A stretch of DNA of 64,000 bases, taken from NCBI GenBank assembly GCA_026874595.1, contig CM049320.1, positions 53,345,070 to 53,409,069 on the forward strand, read 5' to 3'. A program made the position numbers and the translations under genes. The stretch's first letter is position 1. Each line of letters starts with the position of its first letter. This document shows positions 22,893 through 34,260 of this stretch, piece after piece. The notes under the pieces are model-generated. The model worked only from the letters and a program-made list of their open reading frames with translations. It was not told the origin of the DNA and ran no database searches. The stretch is from Sipunculus nudus (taxonomy: Eukaryota; Annelida; Sipuncula; Golfingiida; Sipunculidae).

Positions 22893-25800
22893 TTAATATC
22901 TTAACAAGGTAAGACACTCCTTCCATTTTTTCTCATGTACATTCAAAGTGTGTTTTTTCTCAGCAATCTTTCTTTCTAACAATTCTGTATTTTTTAAACA
23001 ATTCACAAACTGTACCAGGGTAGGGATCACCTGAAATATCCGATTTCTGTATACCAAATATTTATAAATTAATAATAACATGTCGATAATTACCGGTTCA
23101 TGTTTCCCCACAACCATGTATATAACCTCTTTGTTTAGATCTGGCATATGGATATTAGCTCTCTTGACAAAAGTTTTTATATGCAGATAAAATGTTATTG
23201 AAATATGACACTGACATAATAAGTGTTCAACTGTTTCCTCCTCAACAAAACAGTAATTACATCGCTTATTATCAGTTACTTTCCACAGGTATAGCTTATC
23301 CCTTGTTGCTAAAACGTTATGCAACAATTTAAACTGAAATTCACGAAAACGCATATCCAGTGTAATAGAATATAGCTTTGCAACAGATTGTTCCCAATCA
23401 AAACATCTTAATCTGGACTGTAATTTTACTTTGGCTGAAGGCTCAGATTTTTTACTCTGAATTATTCTTTTGTACAACTCTTTGAAAGACACTTTATTCG
23501 TATTTAGTATTACATCTTTAAATGAAACATAATTAATATTTTCAGAAAACTGGCTACAGTTATCTTGCATTGCAAATGTACGAATACAATCATGCCACTT
23601 CTGCCGGATAGCATGTATCAAGGACAACCAGTGTACATAGTAAATTTTGTATTCATTAGTATCCGGAGGTACAATTTCATCCAGTCTTTTCTTTTTCCCG
23701 CTGGTATTATAAAGATCATGTACATACTTCACACGTTTTGCATCAAAATGTTTCATATATACAGAATTACCTCCTATCTTTATAAATTTATTGTTCCACA
23801 CGCTTTGGTACAACATTATTTCTGGGTTACTTGGTTCACCAGACATATATAATGACCATACGTTCAAGCATTTTTTATAGAAATCAGGAATATCGTCACC
23901 AATACGTCTGGTATCCAGATTTGCTGTAATATTCTTTACCCCACCAATTTGCTTAAGATACAAATTCGGCACAGCAGTATATTTGGCATCTCCAGCGTTT
24001 ATAAATTTTATCATCCACATTAATCTTTGACATTCCACTATCGATGCCACATCCGGTAGTCCAATACCTCCTTCTCCCTGACAGTTTATCATAACTTCAT
24101 ATTTAATTTTGGGTTTTCTGCCGTACCATATAAAGTCCACAATACAACTTTTAACAAGTTTTATAAATTCTCTAGGAGGTTCCAGCACGTTTGTTATGTA
24201 CAATATTTTGGATATGCCTAATGATTTAATTATTGTATTTCTGCCGATCAATGTCATGTTTCATTGTTTCCAAATATTAAAAATTGTCTTTATTTTCTCT
24301 AAAATACCATTAAAATTCAGTGTATATGACAGTTGCTTATCATACGTAAATGAGATTCCCAATATCTTAATTGCCTTATTCTTAAGGTTGATCCATTTTA
24401 TGTGATCCAATAATTCAGTCATAGACGAATTTCCAAGCAATGCTGCTTCACATTTTCCCAGATTTATATACAGCGATGATATGGCTCCGAATTTATCAAT
24501 AACATTACATACTTCTTTCATTGAAGCGATATCTCTAAGAAAGTAGGTGGTATCATCAGCAAATATCGCTTGCTTAATTTCAACACCATTAATGTTTATA
24601 CCGCTGATCCTACTATTGTTACGAATCATTGTAGCTAAAATCTCGATTGCTAATACGAAAAGATATGGGGCCAACGGATCGCCCTGCCTTGTACCTGTGG
24701 CAACTTTGAGATACTCTGTGGAATAACCATTATTAATAATACAACTCTCGATATCATAATGTAGAATTTTTACCCATCTGATGAAATTTTCACCAAATCC
24801 AAATTTTTCAAGTACTGTAAATAAATAAGTATGATCTATAGAATCAAAAGCTGCTGCGAAGTCTACTGCAAATAAGATCCCTGACTTGTTTTCTATTTTA
24901 CAATGTTCTATTACGTCACTTATCAGTCTCGTTGTGTCACTAATATTTCTTCCCTGGACGAAAGCAGTTTGGTCATCCGCTATTAATTTTGGAAGAAAAA
25001 CTTTCATCCGGCCGGCTAAAATTTTACTTAGTATCTTACAATCTACATTCAACAGACTTATGGGTCTCCATGATGTTAATATACGATTATCTTTGCCTGT
25101 TTTTTTCTATTAATGTTACAACTGATTGTCTTTGACTATTAGTTAATATTCCTTCTTCAAAACACTTATTCAAACACCTAACCAAATCGTCACCTAAAAT
25201 GTCAAAGAAAGTAATATAGAATTCTTTTGGCAGGCCATCATTTCCTGGTGTCTTATTATTTTTCATGCAGTGTAAAGCCTTTAAAACTTCAGATTTTGTT
25301 ATCTCCCCGTCACAGCTCGCTGAATCGATTTCCGTTAAACGTGTGATGTTAAGGTTAGATAAGAAATGCATACAATCCATTCGTGTAATTTTACTTTTTC
25401 GCGAATACTTTTCTTTATAAAATCGTCCGAGTTCATTTGTTATATCTTTTTGATCAGTTTTCTCCTCTCCATTTATCAATAGCTTTCTGATTGTAGACTT
25501 CTTTTTATTCTTTTTTTTCCAAATTAATAAAATATTTTGTATTTCGTTCCCCTTCCTCATACCATTTAACCCTAGATCTAATTATGTTGCCTTCTGTAAT
25601 ACGATCATAATATTTCTCAATTTTTCGTCGATAATTTTCATATTCCATTGTACTCTCTGACTGGTTTGCTGAAATTTTAGTTTCTACTTGTGATAGTAAT
25701 TTTTCCAAATGCTGTACTTCGGCTCTCTCCTCTTGCAATTTCTTTTTAGAAAAACGAATAGTAAAATCTCTGATCATAAATTTTAAAAACTCCCACCATT

Positions 25801-26669
25801 CTTTCTCTTTTTTTGTAAAAATCATAATATTGTTTCCATTGTATTATGTGATCTTTGAGCTCTTGGACATAAAGAGTGTCATTCAGCAGTGAAACATTAA
25901 ACTTCCAAAAGGAAGGACCATGTTTATTATAATGAAGTGATTTAATTGTACATCTCACCGCTGAATGATCCGAAATTATGGCTGGCAAAATTTGTACATG
26001 GCGAACATGTGCATTAAGTTCGCTAGAAATAAGAATAAAGTCTAGTCTTCGTTGTATAATAGGAGTATTACTTCTCCAGGTAAAGCCACGTGCAGAGGAG
26101 TTCCTTATACGCCATAAATCAATTAAATTATGCTGTTCCATTATACTTGACACAGTATTGATGGATTTATATTTTGGGCGATAAGTACCGCCATCTGCAT
26201 CAAGATTTGAAAAACTAAAATTAAAATCTCCTCCCCAGATTACCAAAGCCTCAGTATTCGAGAGTACATCTTTAATTCTGTTTCGGACTTCTTCAAAGAA
26301 TAAAGTCTGCTCTCTTTCCGTATTAGGAGCATAAGTATTAATGAAGACATAAGCAGAACCGTGTACGTCGGCTTTCAAACACAGAAAACGTCCATTAATA
26401 TCTTTGTAAAGCTTAATATTCTTAATATCTATATGTTTACCTATTAGAATCATAACACCTCTCGACTGGCTTGTACCGTGGCAGAAATATGTAGAGCCCG
26501 ACCATTCTCGATTCCATAAACATTCGTCATTTTCCGTGCAATGTGTTTCCTGTAAAAATATCACACTATTTGCACCACCTTTATCGTTTAACCATTTAAA
26601 TACTTTATTCCTTTTCCTTAGCCCCCGCAGTCCTCGCACATTCCATGTTATTACTGAGAATACTGACAT
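22893..26669 (-). pseudogene. LINE ORF2: AP endonuclease + reverse transcriptase (broken)
   Basis: The endonuclease segment (26669-25746) has all family landmarks: ITWNVRGLR (residues 7-15), QETH (40-43), TYAPN (112-116), GGDFN (146-150), RRLDFIL (207-213) and SDHS (233-236). The reverse transcriptase segment (25560-24261) shows DFAAAFDSIDH, GTRQGDPLAPYLF and the catalytic FADD box; these residues are intact. The C-terminal part (24257-22893) holds a CNYC-x(8)-EHLLCQC zinc-binding motif. Breaks: a frame change near 25780, another near 25530, another in an A-run near 25105-25112, and a nonsense TGA at 24261-24263. Known role of the family: nicks target DNA and reverse-transcribes the element RNA at the nick. 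Assignment to the L1/Tx1-like group rests on motif order and ORF1 type. Confidence 0.88.
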
Positions 26670-27229
26670 GAACGATATAATTGATAGAATCCCTTATGTT
26701 TCTTGTTACACAGATGACATTCATCTCTTATATACATACACTTAATTAACATTTCATTTAACACTTGTGTTTTGGAATCGTCAATTACTCCTGGCCTCTG
26801 CGTACTTTTCATCTGTGAGATCTGACAAAACACATAGGCAGTGACATCAGTAATGTTCTGAATAATCAGGTGATCTGTCATTACTTGTATCAAGCGATAT
26901 AATTTAGCTAGCAATGTCCAAATGCAGAAAAAGTAAACTAGTTTATGAAGACTTCCCACAGTCATAGTAGATAATGAGAATAGAGTGTGATGGAGATATA
27001 ATATTGATATAGGGGTTTGTTTTAAAAACCTACAAAAGTAATTTTGAGTTTTGAAATTTGTATTAGATAATTATTTTGATAATATATCTTGCTGTAAAAA
27101 TGGGATTAATTTCGAAGATGGCAAGGTGAGGTCGACTCCCCTATAAACTCTCTTATCAACACAAGTTGATAGTGACATATATTATACACGATTATGTACA
27201 ATGCATACATTATTAAGCATCTTATAACT
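26670..27229 (-). other. LINE spacer between ORF1 and ORF2
   Basis: The stretch contains one 104-codon frame (26965-26651) overlapping the ORF2 start, with no recognisable domain. I treat it as inter-ORF spacer or as decayed coding sequence. Confidence 0.4.
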
Positions 27230-27475
27230 TTAATTTGGTGTTGATGCTTTGACAGTCTCAGAATACATTTGCGGAGGGTTTTCTCTTAAAACCAATTCCC
27301 ACTGCTGAAATAATTTAAGCTTTGTGAAGGTTATCACACGTTCATTATAGTCTCTGATTTTAATGGTGCCATCATGTGACCAACAGTCCTTTATCAAACC
27401 ATCCTTTTTCAGCTGGCGGGCCTGTTTAAATATGTTTTGCCTCGGCTTTCTCAAATCTTCATTTATGAAGATGCC
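27230..27475 (-). pseudogene. LINE ORF1 C-terminal fragment
   Basis: Translation on the minus strand begins at the element's truncated 5' end (GIFINEDL) and ends at the stop at 27230. The core RQNIFKQARQLKKDG followed by CWSHDGTIKIRD is the C-terminal part of ORF1 proteins found with L1-like elements, which package element RNA. Only about 80 residues remain; the coiled-coil and N-terminus are lost through 5' truncation. Confidence 0.65.
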
Positions 27476-27485
27476 TCGAATTCCT

Positions 27486-27910
27486 GAAATGAACTGGTAG
27501 TTAGTTGAACAGAGACAGAAAGAATATAATGCAAATAAAGATTCTATATTCTGATATATGGAAACTTACAACAAGGTATTCTAGACCCATAAGAAAATCA
27601 AATATGGCCACCGTGGGTTATTATACTTGACTGGTGCCAATGAGAAGACGAGCAACATCAAACAGCTAACAAACACAGGCAGCATCGTCTCATGGGCTAC
27701 ATTTGGGTACTAATTTAGAACCTTCACAGGCTCAACCCGTCTATTTGATGTTGTGGTCTGTTAAACGTGGAGTTTGTCCACAAGGATCGCTTTATAGTTA
27801 CTACCTTCTGATTGTTTTTCAATGATTGGTTCTGGAATGGTACCCGCCGGTAAGTCAAGATACTGTTTTTATAAATTATATTGTGAAGCTGATATATATA
27901 TAATATATAA

Positions 27911-27976
<66 letters not shown>

Positions 27977-29700
27977 ACTGTGTAGACTCGTTGCATGTGT
28001 ATTCTTATAGCTCCTGCTTTCATCCAATATTTGCATGTATATATTTTAACAATTTTCGAAAATAAATGGTGGCCCCATCTTAATATTTATGTGCTTTTTT
28101 AGATATTTTATTTTTTTGGTTTTTTTTTTGTATCACCAAAACAAAAAAAAAGGGAAGACACAACTAATGCCATTATCAAATGCAATTCTATCATCATGCC
28201 CAATTTCAATCAAATCAACATGAGATGAAAAAGGCGAGGATGTTACTCGTCTGTTTCAATTCAGGCATAACTTAAAGCTGTTCTCTGCAATTGCATCATG
28301 GAATACATTTGCGTACATGTTGAACTAAAACTAGGTCACTTGGTCAATTTGAATATTGACTTTTTTGTCCCTTTCCTACCCAGTCATGAAAGTATATATA
28401 TATGTCTGATAGAGATGCACATATTTGAACCATATTATTACACGAAACGTTTTACTATTCTCAAGTATATACCTAGTAAATGTAAGGAAATATGGAAAAA
28501 ATAAAAAAAATATAAAGGCCCATCACTTCTACAGAATTGTAGGGGAACATCGCGGAAAATTGGCAGAATTTGGAATAAAACTATTTTATCAAATGCAAAA
28601 GCTTTCATGTGAAATAAAAATAATGACAAATATTATCATGTAAATAATGATTGAATTTGGTTTAATTGGTCATTTTATCTCTTTTGAAAATAGTAACAGA
28701 GGTGTGTCTAAGGCTGATTTATTAAGTTATATTTATCTTTAATTTCATCAGAAAAGTAACGAAAATGATTTCTGTTTATATTATTGATGCTATGCAAATT
28801 TGAACATGTCTGCCAGGCTTGTTTTTGAAATTTTTAATGTTGTCACACAATAAATGTATAAAACACAATAAATATTTTCTAATGCATGTAATTTAGCATT
28901 AAAATAGATCGTTCTTCCTAGCAGTGGTTATAGGATTTCCTTAAATTTTTATCCATTCGTGTTTTGGAAAACGTGATCACTTGTTCCGCTTCAGTGTGCC
29001 AACTGTAATTGATGATTTTTTTGTCGATTTCCACGAAATTGTGTTTTAATCTGACACACAGGCATTCAAAGTTAGAAAACATGTTTCTTCAGAAATGTAA
29101 TTAATCATGTGAAATGTCAACGTAGCAGCCACACCAGTTTTGGCAATAAAAGTATAAAATGCCAAAAATATCAGGTGACTCATTTCAGAAAACACCATGT
29201 TTTATAAAGAGTACTCTGCAGATTTGAGTTAAAAAAGTCTGTCAGATTACAAGCTCTCCAGCGCAAGCATCATGTCGCTGTACATTTGCATGCATATATT
29301 GCTAAGTAAATCGCGAATGTTTAGAAAGTATAAGATGCACTGCGAATATTTCAGCCCAGCTTCCACTCATGTACGTCTCCCCGGGATACACGGTGTTCAC
29401 GATTTTCTGGCATCTAAGTTGGATAACAGAGCCAGGGATAAACTAGAACCAATACTTATTAGGGCATGTATTTAGAGGTAAGTCCATCATTACTAAAGAT
29501 TCGTATAGGAAATTTATGCAGTATATGTTTTTGCCTATATCAGATCATATGTTTTCATATTTCATTTTTCATATAAACTATATGGTATATTCATCTGTCT
29601 ATACTATTATATTCAACTATCTACACAGTTGATTATCTTTTTTAATGAATACTAGTATAACTAGTTAAATTAATGCAGAGACCTCCAAAATGTGGTATAA
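27486..29700. other. Non-coding; AT microsatellite; weak exon-like signals
   Basis: An (AT)n tract lies at about 27893-27970. Around 29350-29480 a ttcag-type acceptor is followed by a 40-codon frame to TAG and a gtaagt donor-like string, but no phase fits the neighbouring exons. Otherwise nothing was recognised. Confidence 0.45.
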
Positions 29701-29749
29701 ATATTTAACAGCAAGAGTTTTTTTTAAGGTTTCTTTGACAGGTATAGAG

Positions 29750-29863
29750 GAGTTACTGTTGTGGCGGAGGAATCTATGGCCGCAGGTACTTTGGCTCCGG
29801 TTGAACATGTCGAGAATGTCATTGACGGCAAATATTCTTTCTATCGCCCAATTTGCCTATCAG
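29750..29863 (+). CDS. Candidate internal exon, low confidence
   Basis: A frame of 38 codons (VTVVAEESMAAGTLAP... PICLSG) is open between AG acceptor choices at 29740-29749 and a donor ag/gtatgcc at 29864. Using the AG at 29748-29749 gives phase-1 borders at both ends and 114 nt, matching the phase rule of the Link-gene exons. The first AG downstream of the pyrimidine tract (29740-29741) would give a different phase, which weakens the call. I do not recognise the peptide. Confidence 0.25.
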
Positions 29864-30499
29864 GTATGCCTTTGTGCAATTTTATAACATTAATCTCCAC
29901 CCGGCAGCCGGCGTGGAATATGCGTATTTGAAAGGGCGGGGCAAGTACGTTCCACTTCACTACAGTTGTAGTATTGTACACTGGCTTTCGTTTAAGAAAT
30001 AGTTCCACGCAATATTCATGGTATTTCAGGGGTGGATCCTGCAATTACTTTGGGAGTACCGATGAATGAATTAAATTAAAGTGTTTGATCAAGGCCTTTA
30101 TTTTGCAGCACATGGAGTACAGAAGTCTGCTGATGCTCAAACTTTACTTTCAAGTGAAGTTAATTCAGATTAACAAGCGACCAGATTAATGGAGCAGGAT
30201 GTAATAATTTGTCAAGTATTGTGCAGAACTAACGCAATTTAGCACGCCTTTAGAATCTTGTTAACATGTATATATCGCAAACATGTTTCATGTAAATTAT
30301 AACAAACGTAGGCTTACAATTAATTGAATAATTAACTTAATAAAATAGTATGGTGACAGCATGGATAATTACATGGATATAATTATAACTATTTATGTTT
30401 GTCAATCAGCCTACTAAAGAGCAAGTTAATTATTTAGTAAAAATGTTTCGGAACTCTGCCTGCCTACTTTTCCTGATCATATGGCTCTAGACCTATTGA
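29864..30499. other. Non-coding, no gene recognised
   Basis: AT-rich sequence before the ~143-bp tandem repeat; no supported frame. Confidence 0.5.
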
Positions 30500-31130
30500 A
30501 TAACAGAACTGTCCGAATTCAAATATGGCCACCACAGCCCAATCGCTGATTTTCTTTCGCACGTGATAACTCAACATCAACATACTTCAGCTACCCAAAT
30601 TCACAGGGATGATTGGTACATACGAGGGCTTCAGACCTATTGAATTGCAGACTTGTCGGAATTCCAATATGGCCACCAGGTCATAATGGGAGATTTTCTA
30701 TCGCACCGGATATCTCAAGAAAAACATGCTTGATCTTTATCATTTTCTCAGGGATCATTGGTGCCTATGCGGACTCAATCCCTTTCCAATAACAGACCTG
30801 TCAGAATTCCAATATGGCTCCAAGAGCACAATTTGTGATATTCTTTTAAGCACGATATCTCAACAAGAACAAGCTTGATCTATCTCATTTACACAGAGAT
30901 GATTGGTACCTATAAGGGCTCCATCTTTATCGAATTGCAGACCTGTCGGAATTCCAATATGGCCACCAGAGCACTATCGTTGATTTTCTTTCGCAACATT
31001 ATGTTTGATCTTTCTCAAATTCACAGGGGTCACTGGTGCCTCTGAGGGCTTCTGACCTATTGAAATACAGACTTGATAAAATACAGACAAAATCAAATAT
31101 GGCCAACAGACTACAGTCCGTGATTTTCTA
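30500..31130 (+). repeat. Tandem repeat, ~141-145 bp unit, about 4-5 copies
   Basis: The landmark 'gaattccaatatggccaccag' type string recurs at about 30519, 30659, 30804 and 30949, with a degenerate copy near 31085. Each unit also has 'gattttctttcgcac', 'atatctcaa.aa.aacatgcttgatct', 'cacagggatgattggtacc' and 'gagggctccagacctattg'. No coding is visible. Confidence 0.85.
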
Positions 31131-31550
31131 TTGAACACATTATTTTAGACATATCTTCTTTAATATTATTTGAACCAATAGGATTTTTCCCTCATGCATA
31201 TGGATAAAAACCTGTTTCTGTTTGTCATATTTTTAAACTTTAACTTAATTTTTCCCCCTTATGTAAACTAGTCCAGCACTAGCAGAAATGCTAGTGCAGA
31301 AATAGCAACATGGAATGCACATGGACTTAAGAACAAAATTAAATCAGTAGAAGTTAAAAGAGTTGATAAATAATCACAGTATTGTATGTATCATTGAGAC
31401 ATGGGCAACCACGGATGATGAATTTCCTTATGCATTCAACATATACTATGGTTATGGAATAGTCAAGAGTACAGCGAGAGGAGGGGTCTTAGTTTACGTG
31501 CAACAGAAAATAAAGGGTATGATGGTACCTTAATTAATGAAGATAAAGAT

Positions 31551-31751
31551 TTGGCCATAGTTTGCTGCTATATTGCACCTGCAGGTTCTTCATTCTATGT
31601 GGATGAAGAGGAAATAAATGGCATCAACAGGCTGGAAAATGTATTGGTAGATACTTTAGCAGAATTTGATGAATTTAATTGTATTCTCCTTGGTGATTTT
31701 AATGCTAGAATTGTAAATATAACCGATATACCATATATACCAGGAAATTAA
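31551..31751 (+). pseudogene. LINE endonuclease fragment
   Basis: A 66-codon open piece of the endonuclease domain. It contains the CCYIAPAGSS strand and the LLGDFNARI landmark around the catalytic Asp and Asn. It is followed by a stop near the VDYVIVS block. Part of the relic at 31270-34260. Confidence 0.7.
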
Positions 31752-32454
31752 TTACGTGTTTAACTCCTTTTGGTAGAGTGTAGTTGATTATGTAATTGTC
31801 AGTAGTTATCTATTTCATAAGGTAGATGGATCCTGTGTATTATCAGATGATCCGTCCTATCACTTTCCTTTAAGCTGTTCACTTAATATTATCAGACCAA
31901 GGAAAAAGCTTTCGAATGAACACATATGCGAACTGACAAAATGGGAAAAATTTTATCAGACTGATGAAGATAAAATAAATATTTCAAAATCATAAGAAAA
32001 AATAGAATGTGCTTCACTTTTCAAAACATTTAATGAGACCGTAGAAACATATCCGGACAAAGCAATTAAGTGAGGCATTGGTTAGTATTTATCAAAATAT
32101 ATCCTACAGAAATGAACAAAACTTCCGAGACATCATGAAACTGAAGCAACCAAATTGGTGGGACAAAGAATGTGAATTTTAGAAAAATGAAAAATATATA
32201 ACTTTGAATAAGTATACATGTACAATATCATATGGCGACTAACTTAATTATTAACAAACAAAACAGAGGTTTAAAATAATATGTGAAGAAAAGAAGGCAG
32301 CCATCTAAGCCTCAGAGGTGCATAAGGTGATAGGGTGCAAAAGACACTGATTCCATGTGGAAAAACATGAGATCTTTAAATAAAAAGAAAATTGTTACAA
32401 CAGAACCGGTACGTTGGTACAAACATTTTAAGAAACTTTTGAATTCATCAACAC

Positions 32455-33340
32455 ATGAAATTAATTAAGTTTAAGAATCATACACTGGAATATTTAAAAA
32501 AAAATGATACAGTGCTTCATGGAGTCATAACACCATGTGAAGTACAGAAAGCCATCAATAGAATGAAAAGAGGAAATGCCATAGGGCCTGACGGGATAAC
32601 GGAAGATATATTGAAAGATACATATAGTCCCATATCGTCTCATATATTACAATTATTTAATAATGAATTAGGAAATGATTTTCCCAGTCTCTTGGAGCGT
32701 AGCATTTATTGTACCAAGTCTCAAAAAGGCTTCCACCACAGATCCTAAAAAATTATAGAGGTATTTCATTACTTAATACCGTTGGTAAAATGTTTAGACA
32801 AATATTGGCAAACGGAATTCATAATTATGTTGATCAAGCTGGATTCTAATGTGAAGCACAAGCTGGCTATAGGAAAGGTTATACACCAGTAGACCATACA
32901 TCTTCTTTAATGGGGTGAGTGGAGAAATATTTAACAAAAAAGAAAAGAAGGTTTTATTACACTTTTATTGATCTTTCAACTGCTTTTGATAGTGTACAAC
33001 ATGATTTATTGTGGTATGTTTAATTTAAAATTGGGATAAAAAAGAAACTCTTGCAGACACTTTAGTCAATATATAATCAAATGAAATCATGGCTGCTTAC
33101 AGAGGAAGGATTAACAGATTATTTTGAATGTATTAACGGTACTCGACAAGGGTGCATGATGAGTTCCCTTCTGTTTTCTTTATTCATAGATGAATTTTAT
33201 GAACAAATTAATGAAAAAGATTGTCATGGTATAAATATTGATGAATATTTGCCAAATTAATGACATTAATGTACGCTGATGAATTAGTATGCTTCAGGGA
33301 TACAGTAGGACGTCTCCAAGAACAAACAAACCAGTTGCAA
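32455..33340 (+). pseudogene. LINE reverse transcriptase fragments
   Basis: The longest open piece (32455-32748) holds the NAIGPDGI motif of the RT fingers region. The following blocks are in shifted frames or interrupted by stops (for example TAA after the VDQAGF block near 32850). The catalytic box reads YADE instead of YADD (last codon GAA at 33281-33283), losing one catalytic aspartate. Confidence 0.75.
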
Positions 33341-33583
33341 GTTTTTTTTCTGTCAAAGTTAATTCAGGAAAGACAAAAATTATGGTTTTTTTTAGACACG
33401 AGGATTCATTAAATAGAGAAATGGCATTATCAAAAATACTCAAATTGAAACGGTAAATGACTATAGATACTTAGGGGTATTATTTAAAAGTACATTGTCA
33501 TGGAATAAAACAAAGAAAGTGCAGGCTGAAAGAGCAGTGACTCTCATAAAAAAAAACTTCATAGGAAATACAGTTGTTTATAA

Positions 33584-34256
33584 TTGAGCCAGCTATTATA
33601 TCTATTTGCTTGTATGGTTACACCGGTATTATTATATGGTTCAGAACCGTTGGTGTATGAAAGATGTGAAATGATTGAAAAGGTGCAATGTAAATTTTGC
33701 AAGTACATTATAAAAATTAGCTCTTCAGCTCCGAACGCAGCATCGTTGGGAGGGTTTGGAAGGCATCCAATTTAAGTCGGTCAGTTATTTAGAGGTGTAA
33801 AATACTGGACAAAACTAGTACATTATGGTAATAATAGATATCTAGATATGAATGGAAAACAAACATGGGTATCTCATATAAGAAGCAAAATATGCAGCGC
33901 AGGTTCTGGGTATGTGTGGATGAATCAAGAAGTAGGAGACATAAGAATATTTTTGGCTAAAATAAAGGAAAGAATTATTGATATGGTAGAACAAAACTGG
34001 TCTTGTGGTGTAGAAGTAAGTACTAAATTAAATTTATATGATTCTTTTAAATCCATGCTATCAATTAATGGAGAAATATTTACTGTGTGTGACTAATACC
34101 AAGCATAAACAAGCACTGGCCAGATTGAGATGTTCATGTAATGATTTGATAATTGAAAAAGGAAGGTATACGCAAATGGATAGAGTTTGTTGGTTTTCAA
34201 GATTTGTTTGTAGAAATAAAACTTTAAAACGCTGTTTAGTTGAACATTTACGATAA
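33584..34256 (+). pseudogene. LINE C-terminal region fragments
   Basis: Three short frames (33584-33775, 33848-34096, 34038-34256) continue the element after the RT core. The block LLYGSEPLVYE followed by IEKVQCKFCKYI is a characteristic post-RT region of this retrotransposon type. Small frame changes separate the pieces. Confidence 0.6.
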
Positions 34257-34260
34257 TATT

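Larger units (their letters stand above)
22618..27475 (-). mobile_element. 5'-truncated L1-like non-LTR retrotransposon (LINE)
   Basis: The element lies on the minus strand. Its 3' end is a poly-A, seen as a T-run at 22618-22634 on the plus strand; the 3' UTR is 22635-22892. The 5' end stops inside ORF1 at about 27475. Both ends are flanked by the same direct repeat tcgaattcct (22609-22618 and 27476-27485; one T is shared with the T-run), the expected target-site duplication of target-primed reverse transcription. Order 5' to 3': ORF1 fragment, ~560-bp spacer, ORF2 with endonuclease, reverse transcriptase and zinc-knuckle region, 3' UTR, poly-A. Coding is broken in several places, so it is immobile. 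Confidence 0.88.
31270..34260 (+). mobile_element. Decayed non-LTR retrotransposon (second LINE type)
   Basis: Plus-strand order: endonuclease start IATWNAHGLKNK (about 31302), a GGVLVYV block (about 31480), LLGDFNARI (about 31690), VDYVIVSSYL, reverse transcriptase blocks MKRGNAIGPDGITEDILK (about 32560), a YRGISLLNTVGKMF-like block (about 32755), FIDLSTAFDSVQHDLLW (about 32965), NGTRQGCMMSSLLFSLF (about 33130), a mutated catalytic box YADE (33272-33283) and a C-terminal LLYGSEPLVYE region (about 33630). Many stops and frame changes occur. It is clearly a different lineage from the L1-like element at 22618-27475; I did not fix its clade. No poly-A tail or target duplication was found. Confidence 0.8.

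Noticed and set aside
27476-27500. Splice-acceptor-like ttcatttcag upstream of the ORF1 fragment, suggesting a spliced gene
   Set aside because: The sequence lies outside the LINE, whose 5' end is fixed at 27475 by the target duplication; the apparent acceptor is chance flank sequence.
29354-29480. Frame after gaatatttcag ending at TAG with a gtaagt string after it
   Set aside because: A stop just before the donor-like site, no phase consistent with neighbours and no recognisable domain.
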